Origin: Actinomadura sp. WMMA1423
GTDB lineage: Bacteria; Actinomycetota; Actinomycetes; Streptosporangiales; Streptosporangiaceae
Direction of reading: 5' to 3'
Length of the DNA stretch: 64,000 nucleotides
Assembly (NCBI RefSeq): GCF_006547145.1
Contig: NZ_CP041244.1
Span: 6,076,001-6,140,000 of the forward strand
A program made the position numbers and the translations under genes. Each line of letters starts with the position of its first letter. Within the stretch, counting starts at the first letter, position 1. Shown here piece by piece: positions 1 to 8,484 of the stretch. The notes under the pieces were generated by a model. It made no database searches and was not told the DNA's origin. It saw nothing but the letters and a program-made list of their open reading frames with translations.

Positions 1-137
1 ACCTCGTCGAGTCCGAGGAGGCCGGGGGCGCCGCAGCGCACACCGTTCCGGCCGGGCGGGGGGCCGCCCGCGACGCGGCCACCGGACGCGGGGGCGATCC
101 CGAACCGGCGGCCGAGCGCGAGGAGGCGTCGCCGTGA
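1..137 (+). CDS. nuoK: Probable C-terminal end of NuoK (partial)
   Basis: The window opens inside a reading frame with codons running from base 3 to TGA 135-137. About 44 residues are visible, rich in Ala, Gly, Glu and Arg, with no membrane segment. Its stop overlaps the GTG of nuoL by four bases (GTGA), as expected inside the nuo operon. Actinobacterial nuo operons place nuoK directly before nuoL, so NuoK is inferred from position only. NuoK is usually about 100 residues of three membrane helices, so a hydrophilic tail of this length would be an unusual extension. The rest of the gene lies outside the window. Confidence 0.45.
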   Translation, partial: LVESEEAGGAAAHTVPAGRGAARDAATGRGGDPEPAAEREEASP

Positions 138-2041
138 TCTGGCTCGCGTCCCTCGTCGCGCTGCTGCCCTTCATCGCCGCGTTCGCCGGGATGCTGTCCG
201 GCCCGTCCCTGACCCGGCTGCTGCGCGGAGACCCCGAGGGCTCGCCGCTGCGCAACGGCCCGGCGCTGATCGCGTGCGCGCCGGTCGCGGTGGCGCTCGT
301 CCTGTCGGCGATCGTCGCGTTCGCCGTCTGGCGCGACCCGGGCGAGCGCACCGGCGCGCTCACGCTGGTCGACACCGGCTCGGTGCCGATCAGCGTCGGG
401 CTCCAGGTGGACGGCCTGGCCGCGGTCGTCGGGCTCATGGTCTGCTGCGTGGCGCTGGCCGTCCAGGTCTACTCGGTCGCGTACATGTCGGAGGACCGGC
501 GGTACTCGTCCTACGCCGCGTTCATCTCGCTGTTCACCTCCGCGATGCTGCTGGTCGTCTACTCCGGCGACCTCCTCGTCCTGTACGTGGGCTGGGAAGT
601 CATGGGCATCTGCTCGTACTTCCTGATCGGGCACCACTGGGAGGACCGGGCCAACTCGCGGGCGGCGGTCAAGGCGTTCCTGGTCACGCGGCTCGGCGAC
701 GTCGGCTTCCTCATCGGCGTGATCGTCCTCGGCGTGGGCGCCGGGACGTTCCAGATCGACCGGATCGTCCGGATGGCGGGTGAGCTGCCGCAGACCACGG
801 TGACGGCGGCCGCGCTGCTGCTGCTCGCCGGGGTCGCGGGCAAGAGCGCGCAGTTCCCGCTGCACACCTGGCTCCCGGACGCGATGGCGGGCCCGACCCC
901 GATCAGCGCCCTGATCCACGCGGCGACGATGGTCGCGGCCGGGATCTACGTCGTGGCCCGCCTGTACGGGGTGTTCCTCGCGGCCCCGTCCGCGCTCGCC
1001 GTGCTGGGCGTCATCGCCGTCGTCTCCATGGTCGGCTCGGCGTGCGCGGCCCTCGCGCAGGACGACCTCAAACGCGTCCTGGCGTACTCCACGATCAGCC
1101 AGCTCGCCGTCATGGCGGCGGGGCTCGCGGTGGGCGCGAGGTCCGCCGCGGTCTTCCACCTCCTCACCCACGCGGCGTTCAAGGCGCTGCTGTTCCTCGC
1201 CGCCGGGTGCGTGATCGTGATCGCGGGGTCGAACATGCTCGCCCACTACGGGGGGCTCCGGCGCGGCATGCCGCTCACGTTCTGGTCGATGACGGTGGGT
1301 TTCGCGGCTCTCGCGGGCGTCCCGCCGTTCAGCGGATGGTTCAGCAAGGACGCCGTCATAGAAGCCGCCCAGCACGCCGCCCTGCACGGCGGTGAGATCG
1401 CGCCCCTCTCGGAGGCCCCTGACGCTGGAGCCCAGTCGATCAGCGTGTCGGGCGGGATCGCATGGGTGGTCTATCTGGGGTTGCTCGTCACGGTCGTCCT
1501 GACGGCCGCCTATGCGATGCGCGCGTGGCTGATGACGTTCTTCGGCGAACGGCGCGGAGCGTACGAGGTCCGCGATCCGGCACGCATCATGTCGTGGACC
1601 GTGGCGGCGCTGGCCGTTCCCGCCGCGATCCTCGGATTCTTCGGGCTCGGCGCCCCGGAGCTGCGTCCCCAACTCGGGGCCTCGCTGCTCAGCGTCCTGC
1701 TCCTCGCCGTGGGCGCCGGGGGTGCGTTCCTCGTGTGGAACCGTGACCCGGCTGTGGATCCCGCGCGCGCGCTCGGCCCGGTCCGTACCGTCTTCGCGCG
1801 GGCCTTCTTCGTGGACGAGTTCTACACGGCGGTCATCGTCCGGCCCGTCCAGACGCTGGCACGCCACGTCGTCCTGTTCGACCAGAGACGCGTGGACGCC
1901 GCCGTCACGGGCACAGGACGGGCCACGCAGCGTCTCGGCGGCCTGGTCAGATACGTCCAGAACGGAAACCCGCAGACCTACCTCACCGGCCTGCTCGCCG
2001 GTGTCGCCGTCATCGCGGCCGCGGTGGTGATCTTCCAGTGA
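134..2041 (+). CDS. nuoL: NADH-quinone oxidoreductase subunit L
   Basis: Membrane subunit of respiratory complex I, an antiporter-like channel that pumps protons while NADH reduces quinone. The 635-residue product is hydrophobic throughout. It has the conserved LYVGWEVMGICSY stretch near residue 150 and the KSAQFPLHTWLPDAM..PTPISALIHAATMV signature near residues 237-265, both typical of NuoL/ND5. The length matches the family (600-650). The GTG start at 134 overlaps the upstream stop, and its own TGA overlaps the GTG of nuoM in the same GTGA arrangement, so translation of nuoK-L-M-N is probably coupled. Nothing unusual is seen in it. Confidence 0.97.
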   Translation: MIWLASLVALLPFIAAFAGMLSGPSLTRLLRGDPEGSPLRNGPALIACAPVAVALVLSAIVAFAVWRDPGERTGALTLVDTGSVPISVGLQVDGLAAVVGLMVCCVALAVQVYSVAYMSEDRRYSSYAAFISLFTSAMLLVVYSGDLLVLYVGWEVMGICSYFLIGHHWEDRANSRAAVKAFLVTRLGDVGFLIGVIVLGVGAGTFQIDRIVRMAGELPQTTVTAAALLLLAGVAGKSAQFPLHTWLPDAMAGPTPISALIHAATMVAAGIYVVARLYGVFLAAPSALAVLGVIAVVSMVGSACAALAQDDLKRVLAYSTISQLAVMAAGLAVGARSAAVFHLLTHAAFKALLFLAAGCVIVIAGSNMLAHYGGLRRGMPLTFWSMTVGFAALAGVPPFSGWFSKDAVIEAAQHAALHGGEIAPLSEAPDAGAQSISVSGGIAWVVYLGLLVTVVLTAAYAMRAWLMTFFGERRGAYEVRDPARIMSWTVAALAVPAAILGFFGLGAPELRPQLGASLLSVLLLAVGAGGAFLVWNRDPAVDPARALGPVRTVFARAFFVDEFYTAVIVRPVQTLARHVVLFDQRRVDAAVTGTGRATQRLGGLVRYVQNGNPQTYLTGLLAGVAVIAAAVVIFQ

Positions 2042-3546
2042 TCTTCGTGCTGATGATGGCGATCCCGCTGCTCGGGGCGCTCGCGATGCTCGTCCCGGCG
2101 AACCGGTTCCTGCGCACCGGCTTCGCCGTCCGCGCGTTCGGGACGGCCGTGTCCGCCGCGACCCTGCTCGTCGCGATCTCCGCCATGACGGCGTTCGACT
2201 TCGGCGACACGTCCCGGATGCAACTGGAGGTCGACCGGGCCTGGGCGCCCGCCATCGGCCTCCGCTTCCACCTCGGCGTCGACGGCATCTCCCTTCCCCT
2301 GGTCGTGCTGACCGCCCTGCTGACGTTCCTCTGTTTCCTCTACACGCTGCGGCACCCGCCGGAAGGCGGCAGGATCCGGCTGCTGACCGCGCTGCTGCTC
2401 GTCCTCGAGGTCGGGATGCTCGGCACGTTCGTCGCGCTCGACCTCGTGCTGTTCTTCGTGTTCTTCGAGACCGTCCTGGTCCCCATGTACGTGGTGATCA
2501 TGCTGTGGGGCGGGACGGGACGCCGCGCCGCCGCCACCAAGTTCATCCTCTACACCCTCCTCGGCTCCGGCCTCCTGCTCGCCGGGATGCTGCTCGTCGG
2601 CGCCGAGGCCGGCACGCTCGACATGACCGACCTGGCCGCCCGGCACGGGTCCGGCCTCTCGCACGGCCTCCAGGTCACCGCGTTCGCGCTGATGGGGATC
2701 GGGTTCGCGGTCAAGGCGCCGATGTGGCCGCTGCACACCTGGCTGCCGGACGCGCACACCGAGGCCCCGACGGTCGGATCCGTCCTGCTGGCCGGCGTGC
2801 TGCTGAAGATGGGCACCTACGGCCTCGTCCGCGTCGCGCTGCCGCTCGCCCCGGACGGCGCCCAGGTCTGGGCCCCGTGGCTCGGCCTCCTCGCCGTCAT
2901 CGGGATCGTCTACGGCGCCCTCGCCTGCCTCGCCCAGCGCGACCTCAAACGGATGATCGCCTACTCGTCCGTCGGGCACATGGGGTTCGTCCTGCTCGGC
3001 ATCGCGACCCTCACCCCCGTCGGTGTCAACGCCGCCCTGTTCGGCAACATCGCGCACGGCCTCATCACCGGCCTGCTGTTCTTCCTCGCCGGCTCGGTCA
3101 AGGAGCGCTGGGGCACCGGCGACATGAACGCCATCGGCGGCGGCATGCTCAGCACGTCCCCGCGGCTGGCCTCGATCCTGACCTTCGCGTCCGTCGCGTC
3201 CCTCGGGCTCCCCGGGCTCGCCGGATTCTGGGGCGAGGTGCTCGCCCTGATCGGCGCGTACCGCCCGCACGCCGCCCTGCCCCGCGAGACGTTCGTGACG
3301 TTCATGGTGGTCGCCGCGCTCGGCACCGTCCTGACCGCCGCCTACTTCCTGCGGATGCTCGCCAGGCTCACCCACGGGCCGTCCGACGGCGTCGCCGTCC
3401 CCCGCGGCCCGGTCGCGTCGGTCTCCCCCCAGGAGTACGCCGCCTGGGTGCCGCTGATCGCGCTGACGCTGCTGGTCGGCCTCTGGCCGAAGACCCTGCT
3501 GGACGTGACCACGGGTCCGGTCCGCGCGCTGTTCGGAGGCGGCTGA
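2038..3546 (+). CDS. nuoM: NADH-quinone oxidoreductase subunit M
   Basis: Second antiporter-like proton-pumping subunit of complex I, 502 residues, polytopic. Near residues 226-245 it carries the family motif APMWPLHTWLPDAHTEAPT, followed by SVLLAGVLLKMGTYG. The conserved QRDLKRMIAYSSVGHMG stretch lies in the second half. Length and motif order fit NuoM/ND4. The GTG start overlaps the nuoL stop by four bases, and its TGA shares one base with the nuoN ATG (TGATG). It acts in the cytoplasmic membrane. Confidence 0.97.
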   Translation: MIFVLMMAIPLLGALAMLVPANRFLRTGFAVRAFGTAVSAATLLVAISAMTAFDFGDTSRMQLEVDRAWAPAIGLRFHLGVDGISLPLVVLTALLTFLCFLYTLRHPPEGGRIRLLTALLLVLEVGMLGTFVALDLVLFFVFFETVLVPMYVVIMLWGGTGRRAAATKFILYTLLGSGLLLAGMLLVGAEAGTLDMTDLAARHGSGLSHGLQVTAFALMGIGFAVKAPMWPLHTWLPDAHTEAPTVGSVLLAGVLLKMGTYGLVRVALPLAPDGAQVWAPWLGLLAVIGIVYGALACLAQRDLKRMIAYSSVGHMGFVLLGIATLTPVGVNAALFGNIAHGLITGLLFFLAGSVKERWGTGDMNAIGGGMLSTSPRLASILTFASVASLGLPGLAGFWGEVLALIGAYRPHAALPRETFVTFMVVAALGTVLTAAYFLRMLARLTHGPSDGVAVPRGPVASVSPQEYAAWVPLIALTLLVGLWPKTLLDVTTGPVRALFGGG

Positions 3547-5033
3547 TGATCCAGGGCATCGACTACGCGGCGATCGCGCCGCCGCTCGTCCTCGCCGTCG
3601 CCGCGATCGGGCTGCTGCTCGCCGACGCCTTCGACGCGCCGCGCCGCGTCCTGTCCCTGGTGTCGGGCGGCTCCCTCGCCGTCGCGCTGGCCGCCGTGAT
3701 CGCGCTGGCCGCCGGCGACCGCCGCGCCACGTTCTGCCTGCCGGACGGCCTGCGCTCCGGCGGCCCCGCCTCCTGCTCCTACGTCGCGGACGACTTCACC
3801 CTGCTCTTCCAGGGGATCATCCTCGGCGCCGCCGTGATCGTCGTGCTGCTGTCCCTCCAGGAGATCACCGACTCGAAGATCCCGGTCGGGGAGTACCACT
3901 TCCTGCTCCTCGCCGCCGTCATCGGCGCCCTCTCCCTGGTCGCGGCCCGCGACCTCGTCCTCCTCCTCGTCGCGCTCGAGACCCTCTCCCTCCCGGTGTT
4001 CGCGCTGACCGCGCTGCGCCGCTACGACGGGACGGCCTCCGAGGCCGCGCTCAAGCTGTTCCTCGTCTCCGTCGTCTCCACCGCGGTCATGCTGTTCGGG
4101 ATCAGCCTCGTGTACGGCGCGACCGGCGCCATGCACCTGGACCGGATCGCCCCCGCCCTCTCCCGCCTGCCCGCCGACCTCGACCCGGTCGCCGCGCTCG
4201 GCTCGGTGCTCGTCCTCGCCGGGTTCGCGTTCAAGGTCGCCGCCGTCCCGTTCCACTTCTGGGCCCCGGACGTCTACCAGGGCTCCCCGCTGCCCGTCGC
4301 CGCCTTCCTCGCCGTGGTGTCCAAGGCCGCCGGGTTCGCCGGGCTCGCGATCGTCCTCGCCCTGGGCCTGCCCGCCTACGGGCACGTGTGGGGGCCCGTC
4401 ATCGCCGTCCTCGCCGCCCTCACCATGACTCTCGGGAACCTCGCCGCGCTCCGCCAGCGGACCGCGATCCGCCTGCTCGCCTGGTCGTCCGTCGCCCAGT
4501 CCGGCTACATGCTCGCGCCCCTCGCGGTCGGCGGGCGCCGCCTCCCCGAGGCCGTCGCCGCCACCACCGCCTACGTCGCCCTCTACGCCGTCATGAACAT
4601 CGGCGCGTTCGCCGTCGTGATCGGCTTCAGCCGCCGCGGCACCGCCACCGGCCGCCGGGACACCCTGGACGACTACCGCGGCCTCGCCCGCCGCAGCCCC
4701 GCCGTCGCCACCGCCCTCGCCTTCTTCCTCATCTGCCTCGCCGGCCTGCCGCCCGGCGTGATGGGGTTGTTCGCGAAGGTCGTCGTGTTCCGCGCCACCC
4801 TCGCCGGCGGCGTCACCTGGCTCGCCGTCGTGATGGCGGTCAACACGGTGATCGGGCTCTACTACTACCTCGCATGGGCGGTCCGCCTCTTCACACCCGC
4901 CGCCACCAGCGAGGACTACGACGCCGCCCCCGGCCCGGCCGTCCGCGTCGCCATCACCGCGGCGGCCGCCGGCGCGGTCGTGCTGTCGGTCGCGCCGCAG
5001 ATCGTCCTGCAGACGGTCGGGCAGGCCACGTAA
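3546..5033 (+). CDS. nuoN: NADH-quinone oxidoreductase subunit N
   Basis: Third antiporter-like subunit of complex I and last gene of the nuo operon, 495 residues. The motif KVAAVPFHFWAPDVYQGSPLPV near residue 230 is diagnostic for NuoN/ND2. I use the ATG at 3546, which overlaps the nuoM stop as TGATG and gives a normal length; the open frame extends far upstream across nuoM but that part is a GC-driven shadow. About 75 bases separate its stop from the next gene, htpX, which is on the same strand but functionally unrelated. Confidence 0.96.
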   Translation: MIQGIDYAAIAPPLVLAVAAIGLLLADAFDAPRRVLSLVSGGSLAVALAAVIALAAGDRRATFCLPDGLRSGGPASCSYVADDFTLLFQGIILGAAVIVVLLSLQEITDSKIPVGEYHFLLLAAVIGALSLVAARDLVLLLVALETLSLPVFALTALRRYDGTASEAALKLFLVSVVSTAVMLFGISLVYGATGAMHLDRIAPALSRLPADLDPVAALGSVLVLAGFAFKVAAVPFHFWAPDVYQGSPLPVAAFLAVVSKAAGFAGLAIVLALGLPAYGHVWGPVIAVLAALTMTLGNLAALRQRTAIRLLAWSSVAQSGYMLAPLAVGGRRLPEAVAATTAYVALYAVMNIGAFAVVIGFSRRGTATGRRDTLDDYRGLARRSPAVATALAFFLICLAGLPPGVMGLFAKVVVFRATLAGGVTWLAVVMAVNTVIGLYYYLAWAVRLFTPAATSEDYDAAPGPAVRVAITAAAAGAVVLSVAPQIVLQTVGQAT

Positions 5034-5110
5034 CCCGAAAACGTTTGGGAACGTTCGCCCAGGTCAAACCGTTGATGTTCATGGCGGAACCAACGGGGAG
5101 GGCGGCGCAG

Positions 5111-5965
5111 GTGCGGTTCAACGGCGTCAGGACGGCAGCACTGATCGCCGCGCTGTCGGCGTTGATGCTGGCCGCCGGCTGGACGTTCGGCGGCGGCGCC
5201 GGCCTGGCGATCGCGCTGGTCATAGCCCTCGGAACCAACGGCGTCGCGTACTTCTTCAGCGACCGGATCGCGCTGCGCTCGATGCTCGCCCACCCGGTCG
5301 GCGAGGTCGAGGCGCCGCTGCTGTACCGGCTCGTCCGGGAGCTGTCGACCTCCGCCCGCCAGCCCATGCCGCGCCTGTTCGTCTCCGAGACCCGCCAGCC
5401 CAACGCGTTCGCCACCGGCCGCAACCCGCGCAACGCCGCCGTCTGCTGCACCCGCGGCATCCTCCAGATGCTGGACGAGCGGGAGCTGCGCGCCGTCCTC
5501 GGCCACGAGCTGTCCCACGTCTACAACCGCGACATCCTCATAGCCTCCGTGGCCGCCGCGATCGCCACCGTGATCACCTACCTGTCCCACCTGGCGATCT
5601 TCCTGCCGATCGGACGCTCCGAGGACGACGAGGGCCCCGGCATCCTCGGCGCCCTCCTGATGCTCGTCCTCGGCCCCATCGCCGCCGCCGTGGTCCAGAT
5701 GGCGATCAGCCGCACCCGCGAGTTCTCCGCCGACGCCGCCGGCGCCCGCCTCACCGGCGACCCGCTCGCCCTGGCCTCGGCCCTCCGCAAGATCGACGCG
5801 GGCACCCGCGCCCTACCGCTCCCGCAGGACCCCGAGCTCGCCACCACCAGCTCCCTGATGATCGCCAACCCCTTCCAGGGCGCCGGCATCGGCAAGCTCT
5901 TCTCCACCCACCCCCCGACCGCGGACCGCATCGCCCGCCTGGAGCGCATGGCAGGCCACCGCTGA
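5111..5965 (+). CDS. htpX: M48-family membrane protease HtpX
   Basis: Membrane zinc metalloprotease that degrades misfolded membrane proteins. With the GTG at 5111 it has 284 residues: an N-terminal pair of membrane helices, then the catalytic HEXXH motif as HELSH at residues 132-136 followed by VYNRD, two further hydrophobic segments, and the third zinc ligand Glu in REFSADAAG near residue 204. The GTG is chosen because GGGGAG lies about 10 bases upstream and the protein then starts MRFNGVRTA, the usual kind of HtpX N-terminus. In-frame ATGs at 5075 and 5081 would add about ten residues. Downstream it runs into a shared terminator with convergent yajQ. Confidence 0.93.
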   Translation: MRFNGVRTAALIAALSALMLAAGWTFGGGAGLAIALVIALGTNGVAYFFSDRIALRSMLAHPVGEVEAPLLYRLVRELSTSARQPMPRLFVSETRQPNAFATGRNPRNAAVCCTRGILQMLDERELRAVLGHELSHVYNRDILIASVAAAIATVITYLSHLAIFLPIGRSEDDEGPGILGALLMLVLGPIAAAVVQMAISRTREFSADAAGARLTGDPLALASALRKIDAGTRALPLPQDPELATTSSLMIANPFQGAGIGKLFSTHPPTADRIARLERMAGHR

Positions 5966-6009
5966 TTCGCCCGAACCACTCCGGACGCCGCCGCGTCATA
6001 ACACACAAG

Positions 6010-6050
6010 AGCGCGCCGGCCACTTCTGCGGGGGATGGGGCCGGCGCGCT
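6010..6050. terminator. Bidirectional terminator htpX/yajQ
   Basis: A strong inverted repeat, with 12-base arms AGCGCGCCGGCC (6010-6021) and GGCCGGCGCGCT (6039-6050), lies between two convergent genes. There is no long T run, as is common in GC-rich actinobacteria. Confidence 0.75.
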
Positions 6051-6059
6051 CCCCTCGTC

Positions 6060-6548
6060 CTACCGGTAGTTCACGAACTGCAGGGCGACATCGAGGTCCT
6101 TGCCCTTCAACAGGGAGATGACCTGCTGGAGGTCGTCCCTCTTCTTCGAGCTGACCCGCAACTCGTCCCCCTGGACCTGGGCCTTCACGCCCTTCGGCCC
6201 CTCTTCCCGGATGATCTTGCCGATCTTCTTGGCGTCCTCCTGAGCGATGCCCTCCTTCAGGCCCACGCCCAGCTTGTAAACCTTGCCGGACAGCTTCGGC
6301 TCACCCGGGTCGACCGCCTTCAGCGAGATCCCCCGCTTGACGAGCTTGTCCTTCAGCACGTCCAAGACGGCGTTCGCCCGCTCCTCGGTGTTCGCCTGGA
6401 TCTCGATCGACTCCCCGGACCACTTGATCCCCGCGTCCACGTTCCGGAAGTCGAACCGGTTCGCCACCTCCTTGGCGGCCTGGTTCAACGCGTTGTCGAC
6501 CTCCTGCCGGTCGAGCTTCGACACGATGTCAAACGACGAGTCGGCCAT
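6060..6548 (-). CDS. yajQ: YajQ-family nucleotide-binding protein (UPF0234)
   Basis: Small two-domain protein of the YajQ family, some members of which bind cyclic di-GMP or tRNA/nucleotides; its exact role in actinobacteria is unclear. The product is 162 residues, the usual length. It begins MADSSFDIVSKLDRQEVDNA and has the typical NRFDFRN stretch and the C-terminal SKKRDDLQQVISLLK..D. The start at 6548 is preferred over an in-frame upstream codon at 6557 because it gives the family's standard N-terminus. It is convergent with htpX and lies 128 bases left of tRNA-Tyr, transcribed away from it. Confidence 0.94.
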   Translation of the reverse strand: MADSSFDIVSKLDRQEVDNALNQAAKEVANRFDFRNVDAGIKWSGESIEIQANTEERANAVLDVLKDKLVKRGISLKAVDPGEPKLSGKVYKLGVGLKEGIAQEDAKKIGKIIREEGPKGVKAQVQGDELRVSSKKRDDLQQVISLLKGKDLDVALQFVNYR

Positions 6549-6676
6549 CGCCCACACATCCCCTCAGCAGCAGCATCACTGATCCACAGAGCGTATCGAC
6601 TCCCCACGCCCCGCACGCCCGCCCTCGATGTCACACCCACCCCGACGGTCCGCTATCCTTTCCAGCGAAACACCAC

Positions 6677-6758
6677 GGCGGGTTGCCCGAGTGGCCAATG
6701 GGAGCGGACTGTAAATCCGTCGGCTTAGCCTACGCAGGTTCGAACCCTGCACCCGCCA
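6677..6758 (+). tRNA. tRNA-Tyr (GTA)
   Basis: An 82-base tRNA with a long variable arm. The acceptor pair is GGCGGGT/ACCCGCC, the anticodon loop reads CTGTAAA with anticodon GTA, and the T-loop is GGTTCGAACC. CCA is not encoded. Its 3' half, from just before the anticodon, is the attachment site of the integrated element: the same 59 bases recur at 24166. The gene stays complete because the element supplies an identical 3' end. Confidence 0.97.
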
Positions 6759-6764
6759 CACCAG
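6706..6764 (+). repeat. attL, left attachment site of the AICE
   Basis: These 59 bases, from the anticodon stem of tRNA-Tyr to just past its 3' end, are identical to 24166-24224. Similarity then continues, less perfectly, through the tRNA terminator and into the integrase gene. An att core inside the 3' half of a tRNA gene is the normal target of AICE tyrosine integrases. Confidence 0.92.
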
Positions 6765-6768
6765 CGAA

Positions 6769-6807
6769 AACAGCCCCTGACCAGGCGTAACCCGGTCGGG
6801 GGCTGTT
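6769..6807 (+). terminator. tRNA-Tyr terminator hairpin
   Basis: Inverted repeat AACAGCCCCTGACC ... GGTCGGGGGCTGTT just after tRNA-Tyr. A second copy at 24229-24267 travels with the duplicated attachment site. Confidence 0.75.
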
Positions 6808-6879
6808 CTCGTAGTGTCCGGCTGTCTCTGATCGTTAACGGCCTTCTACGGGTGCCTGTGCCGAATACGTGCCGAAGTT

Positions 6880-8271
6880 CTAAGGGCTCTTTGGCCTGGT
6901 CGCCTCACTGATTCGGCGCATGGCGTCCTCCTCTTGCCCGGCCACGCACTTGGCATAGACGCGCAGCAGGACGGCGACGCTATGCCCGGCCCACTCGGCC
7001 ACCTGAGCCGCCGGCACCCCGGCCCCCAGCCACGTCGACACCGCCGCGTGCCGCAGGGCATACGGAGTCTCAGCCAGGGGCGAGGCGGCCTCACGTTCGC
7101 TCAGCGCGGTCTCTCTGGCCTTGCGCCAGGCCCCCAGGTAGGTCCGGTCAGTCATGATCCCGCCGCGCGGCCCGACGAACAACCGGCCACCGGCCGGGAT
7201 GTTGAACGCCTTGACGTGGTGGCGCAGCAGCGTGACGAGCTCGGGGTGAATCGGCACGGACCGAGTCTCGCCGGGCGCCCGATGCTTGAGAGGCTGCCGG
7301 TCCCGCGGCTTCCCGCTGTCCGTCCACCGCGAGCCGCTACGCGGTTCGGCGTGCGTAAGGCGCATCTCGCCCCACCCGTCATCCGGAAGGCGGACGAGGT
7401 GATCCCGCCGCAGGTCGACCGCTTCCTCTGGCCTCAGCGCGGCGTAGTACATGACGCCGAAGAACGCCACCATGCGCTCACCGCGCTTGCCCTGTGCCCG
7501 GACGGCGTCGAGGAGCCGCCGCGCCTGGTCGGGGTTGGCGACCACGCGAAGGTCAAGCGTCTGCGCCACCCGCGGCCGAGTCCACCGCACGAGGGTCAAC
7601 GGGTTGACCGGCAGGACGCGCCGCTCACAGGCGAACTCCATGGCGTTGTTGAAGGTCGCCCGCTTACGCGTCGCCGTGCTGCCCGCGGCCGGCGTCCCGT
7701 CCTGCCGACGACTCAGCCGGTCGAGGACTTGCCGGGCGAGCTGGGGCCCCTGCCGATCGGGCCCGAAGTCGCTCATGTCGACCGTGTTCCGCTCCAGCCA
7801 CCGGACGGCCGAGGCCAGGTGTTCCGGCGGTTCGGTCTCGCCGTTCTGCAAGCGCCCGCTGTACGCCCACGCCCGCAGGGCCTCCCGCAGCAGACCGCCC
7901 GCCGGAGCGCCCTTGCCCGTGGTCAAGAGGGCCTCTGTCGCGTCAGTGAGCGCCTCAGCGATGCCCCGCCGATGGTTGGGGGAGGCGTACGGCCACTTGG
8001 CCGCGCAGTAGTCGAGGGAGAACGTGAACCAGGTGAGCGCCTTCTCCTCCCGCTCCCAGGAGAGAGGACGGCCGGTCTTCAGGGCGAACGCCTCACCCTT
8101 TCGGGCCGCTGTGAGGAGGGACGAGCGGAAGCTGTCGGCCTGCGCGGCGTTCCGGAACGCCTCTTTCCAGGTCTTCCGACCGACCTTCCACCGCACGGTG
8201 TAGGTCGTGACGCGCTTGCCCTTGTAGACATCGGTCTTGTAGACGCGGACGTCATACGTGATGTCGTCCAT
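6880..8271 (-). CDS. int: Tyrosine site-specific integrase of the AICE
   Basis: Catalyses integration of the element at the tRNA-Tyr site and, with the excisionase, its excision. The 463-residue protein has an N-terminal arm/SAM-like region and a C-terminal catalytic domain with an Arg in YYAALRPEEA, RHAAVST at about residues 407-413, His in EWAGHS near 430, and the nucleophilic Tyr near 439 in LLRVYAKC. Its 3' end lies 120 bases from attL, as is usual. The ATG at 8271 shares one base with the xis stop (TGATG). A decayed homologue lies at 24339-24962. Confidence 0.96.
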   Translation of the reverse strand: MDDITYDVRVYKTDVYKGKRVTTYTVRWKVGRKTWKEAFRNAAQADSFRSSLLTAARKGEAFALKTGRPLSWEREEKALTWFTFSLDYCAAKWPYASPNHRRGIAEALTDATEALLTTGKGAPAGGLLREALRAWAYSGRLQNGETEPPEHLASAVRWLERNTVDMSDFGPDRQGPQLARQVLDRLSRRQDGTPAAGSTATRKRATFNNAMEFACERRVLPVNPLTLVRWTRPRVAQTLDLRVVANPDQARRLLDAVRAQGKRGERMVAFFGVMYYAALRPEEAVDLRRDHLVRLPDDGWGEMRLTHAEPRSGSRWTDSGKPRDRQPLKHRAPGETRSVPIHPELVTLLRHHVKAFNIPAGGRLFVGPRGGIMTDRTYLGAWRKARETALSEREAASPLAETPYALRHAAVSTWLGAGVPAAQVAEWAGHSVAVLLRVYAKCVAGQEEDAMRRISEATRPKSP

Positions 8272-8459
8272 CAGGCGGCGTCCTCGCAGGCCGACAGCCA
8301 GCGGTCGAGGTCCCGCCGGCGAATGCGAAGGCTGCCGTTCGGCAGGACGATGCACAGGGGCGCGCGCCCCTTCTGACGCCAGTCATAGAAGGTCGACCGG
8401 GAGATCTGAAGCTCAGCGCAGACTTCGGGAACGGTGAGCGTGTCGCGTGTCGCGGACAT
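8271..8459 (-). CDS. xis: Excisionase / MerR-like HTH protein (Xis)
   Basis: A 62-residue helix-turn-helix protein with the typical AICE excisionase pattern: TLTVPEVCAELQISRSTFYDWRQKG followed by a basic wing ending in RRRDLDRWL. Such proteins bend DNA at the att site and switch Int toward excision. I prefer the ATG at 8459 because GGAGAGG lies about 12 bases upstream; an in-frame ATG at 8480 would add seven residues. Its stop overlaps the int start, so xis and int are probably translated together. Confidence 0.88.
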   Translation of the reverse strand: MSATRDTLTVPEVCAELQISRSTFYDWRQKGRAPLCIVLPNGSLRIRRRDLDRWLSACEDAA

Positions 8460-8484
8460 GGCCACGTGATGCCTCTCCATGCAG

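Noticed and set aside
1978..3375. A 465-codon open frame on the minus strand opposite nuoM
   Set aside because: Its product is a low-complexity string of Asp, Glu, Gly, Arg and His, typical of antisense frames of GC-rich genes; nuoM on the plus strand explains the region.
5075..5110. Upstream ATG starts for htpX
   Set aside because: They would add about ten to twelve residues not expected in the family and lack the ribosome site seen before the GTG at 5111; kept only as alternatives.
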